From Filosporella fistucella (lineage: Eukaryota; Ascomycota; Leotiomycetes; Helotiales): a stretch of 64,000 nt of DNA. Below, piece by piece: positions 25,603 through 36,710 of the stretch (position 1 is its first letter; each line of letters opens with the position of its first letter). Made by a program: the position numbers and the translations under genes. The stretch is taken from assembly GCA_030077755.1 (NCBI GenBank), contig JAQJZZ010000011.1, forward strand, positions 2,728,001 through 2,792,000, in the 5' to 3' direction. The notes beneath the pieces are model-generated. The model was not told where the DNA came from. It worked only from the letters and a program-made list of their open reading frames with translations, and searched no databases.

Positions 25603-26397
25603 ATGATGTTGCTTCACGACAGTAAAAAAGTTACAGCAGTTCTGACAGTCATCATGTCACTTTGTCTATCTGCGATGGCTGAGTGCACACGCGATGTGCT
25701 GGTCGCTGCTGCAGATCTTTACGTGACTGCACAAACCAATGGCCAACTCGGGGACTTGTCGAAGCTGCTCACCTCCGATTACAAGTATCAAGAAAACAAC
25801 AAAGCATCAGATGCCAAGAGTGGGGTCATCAGTCAAGCATTGAAAATTAGCCATCGCAAAACCACTGCCGATACAGTTGCATGTGCAAGCTACACCGAAC
25901 TTATCTCAACGACACCAAAACCATATGTCATTGGAACTCAGCTACGACACACCGTGAATGGTACTTCAATTACCCTCATTGATATCATTGCTGCTACGAC
26001 AGGCTCACTATCTTTCAACGCGGCCAAGACGTTGAGTTACATAGAAAAGGAAGATTGGAGCATACTTGAAGAATCAAAACGGTCAAGTCGCAAAGTTCTC
26101 CAAGCAGCCGCGGATGCATACCTCGATATGTGGAGCAATGCCACAGCATACAATGCTGTGCCGTGGGGTACACCATGTCAGAGAGTAGAAGGATCTTCGC
26201 TGAATTCTCCTTGCACGGTTGGTGCTCCGAAAGGAGGAAGTAAGAACCAAAATTCTATGCGTCGATATGTTATCGACGAGATGCTGGGATCATGCGATGT
26301 TCATTGCGCTTTCTCAGCTGTAGGAGGTGTCGCAGATAGTCATGAATTTCGATTAGAGAGTGGGAAGCTGAGATTTGTACATACTATCACGTTGTGA
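25603..26397 (+). CDS. Secreted DUF8021-type protein
   Basis: A 264-aa single-exon secreted protein. The N terminus (KVTAVLTVIMSLCLSAMA before ECTRDVL) is a signal peptide; starts at 25603, 25606 or the Met before SLCLS are all possible. The rest resembles the fungal DUF8021 domain: DLYVTAQTNGQLGDLSKLL near the start, a central Asn/Cys-containing stretch (PCQRVEGSSLNSPCTVG) and the ending DSHEFRLESGKLRFVHTITL. The overall shape suggests a SnoaL-like fold, but no catalytic role is established. Six cysteines in the mature part could form disulfides. Its neighbours are other secreted proteins. Confidence 0.7.
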   Translation: MMLLHDSKKVTAVLTVIMSLCLSAMAECTRDVLVAAADLYVTAQTNGQLGDLSKLLTSDYKYQENNKASDAKSGVISQALKISHRKTTADTVACASYTELISTTPKPYVIGTQLRHTVNGTSITLIDIIAATTGSLSFNAAKTLSYIEKEDWSILEESKRSSRKVLQAAADAYLDMWSNATAYNAVPWGTPCQRVEGSSLNSPCTVGAPKGGSKNQNSMRRYVIDEMLGSCDVHCAFSAVGGVADSHEFRLESGKLRFVHTITL

Positions 26398-26574
26398 TAT
26401 ATCTATCTTGCCGTGTTGTCAGGTATTGATGGTCACGTGGATTTTGTTTGATGAGTTGGGTTCAAAGAAATTGAATGATTAAAGGAGCTGTACACTTTGA
26501 AAATATCTGCTATACTTGTATTACAAAGTGATAAATATGTTATACGAGCAAATCTTAATCTCGTTTTTAATTCC

Positions 26575-27126
26575 TTAATCCCATCTCCTAAAAATACGCA
26601 TGACGTTCTCTCTGAAATTCTTAATTTCAGCCTTAGTCAATAATTCGCTACCTGGTCGTCGGTGGTCCAAGAGGTCAATGATAGTTATGCAAGCGTATAT
26701 ACCACATGCAGAACCATCTTCCTGCTGGGCGCAATACGTATCAGCCTTGAACCAGAGTTCTTCTTTAGGAACGAACCAATCTTTGATCAGATCCGCGAAT
26801 TTTCGAATCAAGACCTCAGCTTGAGCTTCGCGAATAGGGCTGCGCACACTGCAGAAATGAAGCGCTTTCCATTTTTTGAGATCGAAGTAGAATACAGCCC
26901 AGTGAACGTTGTCATGAGCATATGGGATGGCAAGGCCGTCTATGCCTTGAGTAGTACGCTCGATCAGGAAATCTGGGTATTCATCTGGGAGCTTGTTGTC
27001 CAATTCTACACTTTTAAACCAGGATGGATCGACAAAGTGGATGCGTGAAGTCTTGTCATGCTTACCTTGGACCATGACGACTTTTCGGATGCATTTATCT
27101 GTGAGCCAGCCACTCGGTGAGCTCAT
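26575..27126 (-). CDS. Stand-alone Ulp1-like (C48) cysteine protease domain
   Basis: SUMO/NEDD8-type proteases of the Ulp1 family cut the C-terminal tail or isopeptide bond of ubiquitin-like proteins. This 183-aa frame starts near the WLTD motif (SPSGWLTDKCIRKVV) and keeps the catalytic pattern: His in NVHWAVFYFDL (with a following Asp), Gln in CAQQEDGSACG and the Cys of SACG. The usual long N-terminal targeting region is absent. An in-frame minus-strand ORF at 27360-27133 stops only two codons before this ATG (see findings), so the gene may be a truncated or split copy. It could also be a lineage-specific single-domain gene. Confidence 0.65.
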   Translation of the reverse strand: MSSPSGWLTDKCIRKVVMVQGKHDKTSRIHFVDPSWFKSVELDNKLPDEYPDFLIERTTQGIDGLAIPYAHDNVHWAVFYFDLKKWKALHFCSVRSPIREAQAEVLIRKFADLIKDWFVPKEELWFKADTYCAQQEDGSACGIYACITIIDLLDHRRPGSELLTKAEIKNFRENVMRIFRRWD

Positions 27127-27132
27127 TGTCTC

Positions 27133-27360
27133 TTAGTCTTCCATGTCGATTGTACCCGGTCCCAACAATTCTTTCAAGGATGAGAAGTGGGAAACCACGT
27201 CGAATGGAGGAACGTATAGGATATTTAAGTGTCTCTGACAGCGAGTCGATCTCTGCAGAAGATGATGTGTTTCTTCCTTCACATATTTGTGTTTATTATT
27301 AATAAAGACTACCACAATCTGAACAATATTCTTGTTACGACCTCTTTGAATAAAAGACAT
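27133..27360 (-). other. ORF in frame with the Ulp1-like gene, ended by a stop just upstream
   Basis: 75 codons ending HFSSLKELLGPGTIDMED then TAA, two codons upstream of the Ulp1-like ATG and in the same frame. The C-terminal half looks protein-like and could be the lost N-terminal part of the protease gene; the N-terminal half is low-complexity and less convincing. It may also be 5' leader sequence. Confidence 0.25.
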
Positions 27361-27494
27361 ACATTCATTTGTGACCTTGTACTACGTAAGTGTTCGTATA
27401 ACAATGCGAGGCTGTACTTGTCCTTCTGATCATACTCTTGCAAGATGAGGTTCCGACTTATTCAACTGTGTCAAGCTATCAAATTGCATTCAGG

Positions 27495-28318
27495 CTAAAA
27501 ACTCATCCTCATGTCCTGATAATTGCTGCTCCGATATCTCTGGGAGAGAGAGATTTTCGGAAACTCGCGAGCTCTAGAGAGGACAAAGAATGGAATCCTT
27601 GCTGTGTATACTCCGATATCGTATATGGTGACCGGAAATGGCTCGGTGGCTGACAATCCGAACAAAGACGTGGCGAAAGGTTCAAGATTCAAGGTGATAG
27701 AATGCTCTGAGTCGTATTCGTTCCTCTTTGCTTCGCAGAGTAGCTTTTGGGTATCCGGCCGTTGATTCCGGCGCACATCCCCACCTCACCGTAGACACTT
27801 GCTTATTTCTAAGCCACCACAAAGTTCCTAGCATTCCAATTATGGTCAATGTGCCCCCATCATTCTTCTAGAGTGTTTCGAAGTATATGGAATTTGAGTA
27901 ATCGGAGAAATTGCCTGCTAAAGTCGAGTTGGAAGTCGCCACACATGCGACAGCATTTCCTCCAAGATAGAAATGAATGTTCATTTATATTTCTATCAGG
28001 TAGCTGCTTTCCGACATATGCCGAGATACATGAATAATTTAGCTCCCTGAGAATATGATAGATTGTCAAGTCGTCAGTGTTGAAGATCAAGGCTGTCAAC
28101 TTTCGGTGTCCAGAGTTGGTCTGACGACCTCGCCTCAATGCCAAGCATTCTTCTACAACATGTATTTCACCGAAAGCGACACAATTTGAGCGATAATCTG
28201 ATTTGATATATCGTACAAGGGTATAAGAAGTATCAAGATCTTCTAGGACACCGAATGTCTCTTTGTGAATCTGTGCAATGCTCTTCCTATCTATTCTGGT
28301 GAATATCTGGGTGATGTC
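27495..28318 (-). other. Unassigned coding-like region, possibly one broken gene
   Basis: Two minus-strand frames read like real protein but cannot be joined. The upstream one runs from about 28318 to 27860 with no stop for about 150 codons: it begins after an acceptor-like acccag, contains EDLDTSYTLVRYIKSDYRSN and LTALIFNTDDLTIYHILREL, and ends ILRNTLEE. The downstream one, 27776-27495, contains SITLNLEPFATSLFGLSATE. I recognise no domain in either. No ATG opens the first in frame. It could be a multi-exon gene I cannot splice, or a decayed one. Confidence 0.3.
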
Positions 28319-28647
28319 TCATCACAGCCATGAATAACACTGCTATAAGAAACTCCAACCCAAAGACAAAATTTACGATGACATTACATTGACAAGAGTG
28401 CTTAGAACAGAGTGAAATATTGACAAAATATTACCTGTTTATGAAATAATACGTCCGCGGCTTGCAGCGCCTCTGACAGCTGGGAAGAACACCGAAACTG
28501 TACCTACATCTGTGAGTGTAACCTCTAAAGCCCATATCAGACTTTCTCCTGCCACCTTTTACGACAAACAGTCTGCAATAGCATTACTAATTTAGTCAAC
28601 AGTACATTCAACAAGAACAACAAACAAGTGGTGTCAATTGTTCAACA

Positions 28648-29508
28648 ATGAGTTCAAACTTCGAAATGTCGGACACACTATCGCCTGCGTACTTTCAGTC
28701 AGCACTACAAGACTTCGAAACCTCTTCTTCCACTTTTCAGTTACTGTACCGATTCGAAGGAGATTATGTCTCTGCCAGCGAGAAAATCTACATCCTCGAC
28801 TCTTCATTCAATCCTCCAACACTCGCACACCAACGTCTTGCCATCTCAGCACTGAAAGAGTCTCCCCAGGGCAATGCAACACATCTGATGCTTCTATTAT
28901 CCATAGTCAACTGCGACAAATCATCCAAGCCAACGTCTTTTGACCAACGTTTGATGATGATGACGCTCTTCGCAGAAGATTTGCTTGAGGTTCTAGAGCT
29001 GACCTCCCGCTCTGGAACACCAATGCCAACGATCGATATCTGCGTCACGAAGATACCATACTTCCATGACAAAGCAGCTGTGATCGACACCTGTGACGTT
29101 TATCCAACCTCTCCACAACAAGTCTATCTTATGGGCTACGATACCCTAATCCGCTTCTTGGATACCAAGTACTACGGCCCAGCATACACTCTCAACGAAC
29201 TCGCTCCCTTCTTCGAGAAACATATTATACGTTGCTCATATCGAACAACTAGCTTATGGGGAGATAGGAGTGTTCAGGATGAATACATGAAGAGACTAAG
29301 AAATGGGGAGATGGAAAAGGTGGGGGGTTTGAGAGAGTGGGCCGATAGAATTGAGATGGTTTTGGAGGGGCGAACGGAAGATATGGAACCACTGAGCTCG
29401 ACGAAGGTGAGGATGGAAATTGCGTGTGAGAAGAAGGATTTTGGGAGGATCTTGACACCGAGGGTGAAGGGTTGGTTGACACAGCATATTCTGTACTTGG
29501 ATGCCTGA
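28648..29508 (+). CDS. Pof1-like nucleotidyltransferase (NadD/NMNAT superfamily)
   Basis: A single-exon 286-aa protein of the adenylyltransferase fold. The nucleotide-binding motif is SSFNPPTLAHQRLA (the (G/S)xFxPxTxxH pattern), and the second signature SSTKVRMEI near the C terminus matches the ISSTxxR motif. YLMGYDTLIRFLDTKYYG sits where NMN adenylyltransferases have the conserved GxD segment. It resembles yeast Pof1, reported as an NMNAT-like protein linked to filamentation and protein quality control, more than the main Nma1/Nma2 enzymes. The exact substrate cannot be settled from sequence. The start is the first ATG of the frame and no splice sites are needed. Confidence 0.8.
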   Translation: MSSNFEMSDTLSPAYFQSALQDFETSSSTFQLLYRFEGDYVSASEKIYILDSSFNPPTLAHQRLAISALKESPQGNATHLMLLLSIVNCDKSSKPTSFDQRLMMMTLFAEDLLEVLELTSRSGTPMPTIDICVTKIPYFHDKAAVIDTCDVYPTSPQQVYLMGYDTLIRFLDTKYYGPAYTLNELAPFFEKHIIRCSYRTTSLWGDRSVQDEYMKRLRNGEMEKVGGLREWADRIEMVLEGRTEDMEPLSSTKVRMEIACEKKDFGRILTPRVKGWLTQHILYLDA

Positions 29509-29927
29509 TGGATCTGGACTGTTATTCTTTTGGAGGTCTTTGGTTGATGCTTTTTCCTTTGGAGTAATATTTCTATACTTGTTCTGGACAACTAAATTAG
29601 CACTGACGAACTTAATTCAATTTACCCTTGACTGTTGTCTCGATTGCTGAAGTACTCCACTCTCGAATGTGGCGGGAGATCTTCATCAGGGTACCTATCG
29701 CTCCTCCGATTCTCCTTCGGACATAACGTCGCTGTTCCGAAACATGATGTATCGATATCCCACCTTCGTGATAAAGGATCTGCATTACTTTTGACGAAGG
29801 GCAATTGATGCACGGCGTCGGGCAATAAATGAAATTGAAAAGTGTGGCGGGCGGAGTTGCAGTCTTCGAAGCTTTAGTCCATATCAACTGTTTACTTAAA
29901 GACGCAAACATCTAGAACCAAATCAAC
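29509..29927. other. Intergenic gap
   Basis: About 420 bp between two plus-strand genes, holding the promoter of the deacetylase gene. No feature is seen. Confidence 0.55.
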
Positions 29928-31034
29928 ATGCCAGTCCCTGACCCACGTTATGAGCTCGTGAGAGATCTTGAAGGTGTGTATATCTATCTGAACACTCGAA
30001 CCTCAATAACAACAAGCAGGATACGGTGAACACTCGCTCAATCCGCAATGGCCAAATGACGCAAAAATTTGTGTCTCCTTCCTTCTCAATTATGAAGAAG
30101 GTGGAGAGAGAACAGTTTTGAATGGCGATGCACATTCGGAGCCCTATCTTTGGGAAAAAGGAGTTTCATCTACATTCGTCACTGGTGCACGCCACATTTC
30201 CGCCGAGTCTGAATATGAATATGGATCTCGGTCAGGGGCATGGCGGCTTTTGCGCCTCTTCAGAGAAATGGGATGGAATTTTACGAGCTGGGCAATAGGA
30301 CAGGCAATGGAGAAAAATCCCACTTTTGCGAAGGCATGTGTAAGAGACGGGCATGAGATTGCGGCGCACGGGTTGAGATGGCTTGATATCGGTGAATATA
30401 CCGTTGAGCAGGAAAAGGAATATATCAAGGAGAATGCGCTGAGCTTGGAGAAAACAACAGGGGTATTCCCGAAAGGGTATTTTTATGGGAGAGCCAGCCC
30501 GAATATTCGTGGTTTGTATCCCGAGGTGATGAAAGAGATGGGAAAGAAGTTGTTGTACTCAAGTGAAAGCTGTTTCAATGATGATGTGCCATACTGGATG
30601 GATCTGCCATGGGAGAAGGACTTGCCAGACGAAGAAAAAGAAGGGTTACTAGTGATTCCGTATAATTACGACTGCAATGGTACGTCTGCATCCCACTTGA
30701 GAATCTTACTAACTCTTTAGATGGCAAATTCTACATGTCGCCCGGCTTTACTGGGACCACATATTTAGAGTACTTGAAAGGGACGTTCGATATGCTCTAT
30801 CGAGAAGGCTGTAACGGCAGCCCGAAACTCATGAACATTCCGATGCATTCCCGAATTCTAGGAAAACCAGGCCGAAGCGAAGACCTCCGAAAATTTATGT
30901 TGTATATGAAAGAAAAAGGGGGTGATGACGTCTGGGTCGCCAAGCGGGAAGAAATAGCTGAGCATTTCAAAAGAAAATTCCCTTATCAGCCAGGATATCT
31001 GGCGCCAGGGCATCCTATAGGTCTGGGGAAGTAG
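29928..31034 (+). CDS. PuuE/allantoinase-like polysaccharide-deacetylase family protein
   Basis: A cytosolic carbohydrate-esterase-4-fold hydrolase. Close relatives are annotated as PuuE-type allantoinases or chitin deacetylase-like proteins. Exons 29928-29973, 30020-30679 and 30721-31034 give 339 aa. It opens MPVPDPRYELVRDLEGYGE with no signal peptide, typical of the PuuE group. Core motifs are VSFLLNYEEGGE (in the catalytic Asp position of CE4 enzymes it reads NYEEG, the usual PuuE form), HEIAAHGLRWLDI, and YNYDCND followed by MNIPMHSRILGKPGRS. The likely job is purine (allantoin) or related amide hydrolysis, an inference from family only. No other purine-catabolism gene lies beside it. Confidence 0.83.
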
Positions 31035-32447
31035 GTAGTACGGTACCTAAGTAGTAGTGCGGCGCGATGTGGAGGGATTCTTGCTCAGATGAGCAAATCG
31101 GTGGAGAAGTCAATTGAAATAGTTCCTTTTTCTGTGCACAGACAGCCCTGATTGAGCTATCAAAACCGACGCCGTTGCGCCATGTCAGTTATTCCCACTA
31201 CGATATGTGTCAACAGTGACATATTGAGTAAGCGTATGCGTGAGTATCCATGGCAAAGCCGTTTTCGGTCTTCTTGGAACGCTTTGTTCTCAGCATGGAG
31301 GGATTCAAGATTATGGGCTGGCTGGACATTAATCCGACTTGTTCATATATGGTGATCCCTGACGATCCCTTCCTATCAGATACCCCCCGCATCTGAGTGA
31401 AAATATTAAAACAAATGCATCTTTGGCCTATCGTGCACTGAATTTTACTCTGCAGTTGAAAGCCAATTGCGTTTCAAAATTCCTTGATACTCCCATTACC
31501 TAGAGAGTTCCCCACCCTCCTCAAACTCAGATATATTCAATTTTTCCGAATTCGATAGTCACAATTACTGCGAAATCCGGGGAAGTCGAGCCGATCCTCG
31601 TTTAGGGGCTTAGAGCTCAAAAATGGGTTAGTGTTTTGGTGGCTTGGATGCTGATCGTGATTAACGGCTCTTGTTTGATCAGTGCGTATGGCGCCAATTC
31701 GCATGCATTATTGACACCTGACAGTAAGCTAGCAGGTATAAGTCGAGCCGGATGCCCATAGTCAGGTTGAATGGCTGGATTAGAGTTTGCGATATTAACC
31801 TTTCGGGATGCGAAATTCGTTTTTCCTTCGACTTTTCGCATCAATGACGATAATGTTGATGCAGTCAGAGCCAGCATCGAGAAGTTTGTATGTCGATACC
31901 CTGGAATTGCGACCCTCGTTGCCAGTGCGCAGTTGTGTGAGGGACAAGATTGCCTTATGGACTTTCTTTTTGCTTGGTGTACATTTCAAGTCCGAAACGG
32001 CTCTTATGATTGGGATGATAATGAACAATTGAGTTGATGTCATTTAACCGAATGATAGCCCCTTTTCCCTGCGCCGGATCCTCCACCGGTCTTTATGTTA
32101 GCGGAACGGGCGAGACGGGCCATGACTTTCAAGTTGAGCGGTTCATTGGGGTGATGATGCCGCACTGTCGGTACTTTTCTGCACCTCATCGACGGGAAAG
32201 TTAGTTTTTGGCCACAGCCATCATAATCGTTCGATCATTTCTGTATTTCCTTTTCTGGAATAGAGGCACGATGGAGGGGAGACAAAATATCAGCTATTGA
32301 GTACAAGTGTACTGCTTTGTGCTCGGATGTGACAAATACTAAGAATCGCCGACGAAATCCTCTTTCTCCACCTCTCTTTACTTTTCGGAAATTCTCCAAA
32401 AGCATTTTTAACTTCTCGAATTGACTTATTTCGTAAACATTTACACG
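31035..32447. other. 1.4-kb intergenic region upstream of phytochrome
   Basis: It carries the phytochrome promoter. A plus-strand ATG frame at 31771-32037 (88 codons, FVFPSTFRINDDNVDAVRAS) has no recognisable domain; a small gene cannot be excluded. No repeats are noticed. Confidence 0.5.
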
Positions 32448-35400
32448 ATGCGACAGTTATTAAGCCGAAAAAGTCGCCCGAAGTTATCTGATGAGCATCA
32501 AGAATACCGGTCGTCAATACCTGGCCAAGGGGCGTCAACTGAAAGAGTCTTTCCAGTCCGCAATGGAAATGTGAGAAGCACAGCAGATCTTCTCCCACCT
32601 CTCGCGAAACAAGAGAGCTTGGTAAATAGTTCCAACAGTCAAAAGCAACAAGAAGGATCTAATACGTCTGCAGAACTTTGACGAAATGCGCTCTCGGGAC
32701 GTCCCTAATCGAACGTCAAGTATCAATCGTGGCACTAAGAGTGATCGATTAAGCAGTAATTCTGCACCACCTACCCAGGAAGAGCCACGGAAGATTGCAG
32801 ATACTTCCCAATACATATTCTCGAACTCGGGGCCTCCTCGAATCCAACAGCTTCTGCGATGCGAAGATGAACCTATTCATATACCAGGAGCAGTTCAAAC
32901 ATTTGGAGCCTTATTGGGAGTGAAGTACAATCGAGACGGACAGCTTGAAGTAAGGATCGCAAGCGAAAATTGTCGAAAGGTTTTGGGCTATGGACCGGAG
33001 CAGCTGTTTGCACTACCGTCTTTCCTGGACGTTTTGAAACATGATGTTCGTGATGAGATGGTAGCTCGTGTGAACCATGTTCTCAGCGATACAGAGTAAG
33101 TTGCACCTTGTAACCTGGAAAAAATACACACTTTTACCCAGACACTGCGTGTTCCCTGAGTCAGCCCCCGATTCAGATATCCTCAAACAATCTGAGGATC
33201 ACAAAATTTCGATCTCTATGGAATGTATTCTAACGTTGAGGTTACCACAGTGCACTGAAGGAAGAAACACGACTAGACGTCTTCCAAATGACTCTTACAT
33301 TTCCTTACGAACCCGAAATTCGCCTGTGGTGCGCTATTCATTTGGCACCAAATCCTAAGGGCATGGTAATCTGCGAGTTTGAAGAATATTTGGATGCATT
33401 TTACCTAAAAGATGCTGATGTGGGGAAAATATTGCCAGTCAACCGTGTGCACCATCTTGGCTTTGATGATGCACCACCAGAAGACTTCGAGAAGAGTACG
33501 AAACGGGCAAGTCAACCTCTGCCGGTGATCGAAGTTGCGAGGCAGAAGGAGAACAAAGAATTCACGCCCATGGATATTTTCAATGCTATGACACAGTCGC
33601 AGAAGCAGATCAATTCATGCGATTCAGTACAGCGGGTTATGGATATTTCGGTGGGAATTATTTCGGACCTGACGTGAGTAGAACCCCAAGGAAATTTCAG
33701 AATCCTCCCCGAAATGACTTTTAGAAACGATGTCTAACAGCACTACATTTAGTGGGTTCCATCGGGTCATGTTCTACAGTTTCGACGCTCAGAAAAATGG
33801 CTGTGTTGACGCTGAGATATTGAACCCAGCAGCAAGTACAGATGTGTATAGAGGCAAGTATAAATGCACCCAAATGAAGCGCGTACTAACATTCCAAAGG
33901 CTTGCACTACCCAGCTTCTGATATTCCCAAACAAGCCCGAGAACTATACAAAGTCAATCGCATCCGTATTCTGTATGATCGGGATGCTGTGACCGCGAAA
34001 CTGGTATGTGGAAGTATAAGAGTGCTTGAAGCAATGACAAGGAATGTAGCTTAAGGGCTCTGCTTACACTTTACATAGGTTTGCCGAAGTGAATCAGATA
34101 TGGAACAGCCACTTGACCTCACACATTCATATTTACGAGCAATGTCCCCAGTCCACAACAAATACCTTCGAAATATGGGTGTTCGGTCCACAATGTCAGT
34201 ATCAATTGTCATCAACAACGATCTCTGGGGGTTGATTGCTTGTCATGGTTATGGAGATCTTGGTATCAGAGTTTCGCTGCCAATTCGCGAGCTTTGCAGG
34301 AGCATCGTAAGTCTTACTAAACAAAACTCCAACAGGATACATTTTAATTCGAGTTTTGATGTAGGGAGAAAGTGCCGCTTCCAAGATCGAGCGTCTGTCA
34401 ATGCAGCAAAGAATCAGTGCACGGAGAGTTCCAGTTCCAACCCCATCGAACCAAAATCCTACCGGGTTCATTGCGAACTCGTCGGCGGATTTACTAAGAC
34501 TTGTAGATGCCGATTTCGCCTTGTTCAGCATAGATGACGAAGCTCGAGCTGTTGGGAGATTGGAACCTTATAAAGAAGCACTCGCCATTGTCTCCTATTT
34601 GCAATCTTGTCGTTTCACTGCTATTCGTAGCACGCACAATATCACGGCAGACTTCCCAGGCTTCAGCTTCCCGAACGGCTTGAAAACAATCGCTGGATTG
34701 CTGTATATCCCGCTGAACAATGCGGGCGATGGCAACAACTTTCTGGTATTTTTTAGGAAGGGACAGGAGAAACATGTCAAGTGGGCGGGGTAAGCACAAT
34801 TCCAGTTTCTTGTAGACCAACTTCTCGAACACCCTCTTTTTGTTCATAATGAGGCATCACTTCAAAATAACGTTACTACGAAGATTTTATTTTGCGAATT
34901 GATACTGATAGCGTCTTCGTCCAGGAATCCACATGACAAGAAAATGAAAGCCGGGACTACAAGTTATCTGGAGCCTCGAACAAGCTTTGCAAGGTGGTCA
35001 GAGACTATCGTAGGTAGTAGTAAAGAATGGACTGAAGATCAACGTAAGTGCCTTTGGGAAGTAATTAATTAATTCTAACGCGAGTCTCAGTTGATACGGC
35101 ATCAATCTTGGGATTGCTGTACGGCAGGTCAATCGATGCTTGGCAACAAAAAACATCGGGTAGTCCAAGCAGTGGCGAGATTGATGATGCCCCCGCCGAC
35201 GTTCCAGAGACTTTTAATCTTGGGCTCACAGGTAAGAATACCACTTCTCTTTTGGGATTATCGCTGATGCTTTTTCCCGTTAGTCTCGAAACTGATGAAA
35301 GGGCTTCAAAAGGAGGCAGAGAGAAAAGAGTTGGACTTGACAGTATCAGTCCACGACAGACTCCCCGCCATGGTCAAAGGGGACGCGGCACAATTCAAGC

Positions 35401-36581
35401 AAGTCATTGTATACTTTACAGGAAATGGTTTCAAGCAATCCACAAGTGTCAAAGTAGATATAAACCATATCCGTACAAAGGACCACACCTCAATTATCGG
35501 CCTAGTATTTGAGGATACTGGACCAGGACTGACTGAATCTCAATTGGATGTAAGTGATCTACCCTCCGCCTCAGCACCAAATTCTCATAGAAACCCAGGA
35601 CGTCTTCGAAGAATTCGAACAAGCCCAAGAAGAAGGCTGGCCCCTCCCACCAAATCAAAGATCGTCACAACTAAGCCAAAGATCCCCTCGCCAAAACGGC
35701 CACTCTGGCCCAAACACAGATCTTCCGGCCATCGCTCGCTATGTGCGAAATGTAAACGGACAGGTTTTGGTCACAAGTGAAATTGGTAAAGGCACGACTT
35801 TTAGTCTAGAACTCCCATTCGAGCATGCACCTCTCGAACAGCCCAAACCGCGAAAGCTGCGTTATCTTTTCTCTCCCTCTTCTCAACCGAAGGGGAGTTC
35901 TCCGCCTAGCACGCTTCCGTCTACAAAACCGAAACCGAAATCAAATGAGGCGAATAGAAGGAGTGTGAATAGAAATAGTCCAAGTCCTGTGCAGACACCG
36001 TTAAATATTTTAATTGCAGAAGATGACGCGATTAGCAGAGGCATATTAGAGGAGAAACTTGCAGGATCGGGTCATATAGTCGATGTTACATCGAACGGAC
36101 AGGAGTGCCATGGGAAATTTGCCGCCAATCCAGCGAAATATGATATCATTCTCATGGATTTGGATGTATGTTCTCCATTAAAAGATATATGATGCGAGGT
36201 ACTGACAAACAATAGATGCCCATTGTAGATGGAAATCTATCTACCAAGATGATTCGATTTCTTGAGAAAGAATCGAAGCAGGACCCGGAGAAGCCTAGAC
36301 CGAGGGTACCGATTATTGCGCTCTCGCCTTCTTTTGTGGAGGATAGCAGGCTGGAATATATGTCAAATGGGTGAGTCATCTTTCTAATTTCCTTTTTATC
36401 ATCATCTCTATATCAACGCCAAAGAATGAACTTTGACATAGAGTATAGGTTCGATGGGTGGATTCTAAAGCCTCTTGATTTCCGTATGCTTGATCAAATA
36501 ATGCAGGGCGTCAAAACACCAACGACAAGGATTGGGTCTCTTTATATACCAGGAGCTAAAGGAGGATGGTTTTTGCCTTGA
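32448..36581 (+). CDS. Fungal phytochrome (PAS-GAF-PHY) with degenerate kinase core and intact receiver domain
   Basis: A bilin-binding red/far-red photoreceptor. Thirteen exons (32448-32621, 32674-33095, 33251-33673, 33753-33853, 33900-34003, 34079-34306, 34365-34789, 34925-35043, 35091-35231, 35284-35549, 35599-36165, 36216-36370, 36449-36581) join in phase to 1,085 aa. Cys121 in LLRCEDEPIHIPGAVQTFG is the expected bilin attachment site. The GAF domain has LHYPASDIPKQARELY and the PHY domain EPRTSFARWSE. After GRSIDAWQQK (about 686) the histidine-containing dimerisation segment is missing. The ATPase part keeps an N-box-like TGNG and DTGPG but has lost the G2 box. The receiver (936-1085) keeps EDD, Asp988 (ILMDLDMP), Ser (ALSPS) and Lys (LKPLD). 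The fourth intron is GC-AG. The 155-bp intron at 33096-33250 is the least certain join. Confidence 0.88.
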
Positions 36582-36710
36582 TACCAGTGATGATGGATAT
36601 AGTGTATTTGTACAATTAAGCAACAAAAGGTGGTTAAGTGAAATATGGAAGGTTTATTCAAAGCTCATAGGCTGTCTATTTCAAGTAAAATTCTATCAGC
36701 CTTAATGTCC

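Noticed and set aside
31771..32037. 88-codon plus-strand ORF upstream of phytochrome
   Set aside because: No domain, signal peptide or neighbour support; kept only as a remark.
33077..33250. An extra phytochrome exon inside 33096-33250 (frame containing CVFPESAPDSDILKQ)
   Set aside because: It would interrupt the usual link between the PAS domain and ALKEETRLDVFQMTL and needs weaker sites; a single 155-bp intron keeps phase. It remains the least certain join.
35232..35283. A hidden H-box in the introns flanking the phytochrome linker
   Set aside because: The introns are only about 50 bp, too short for the missing helices, and no frame in them reads like the motif.
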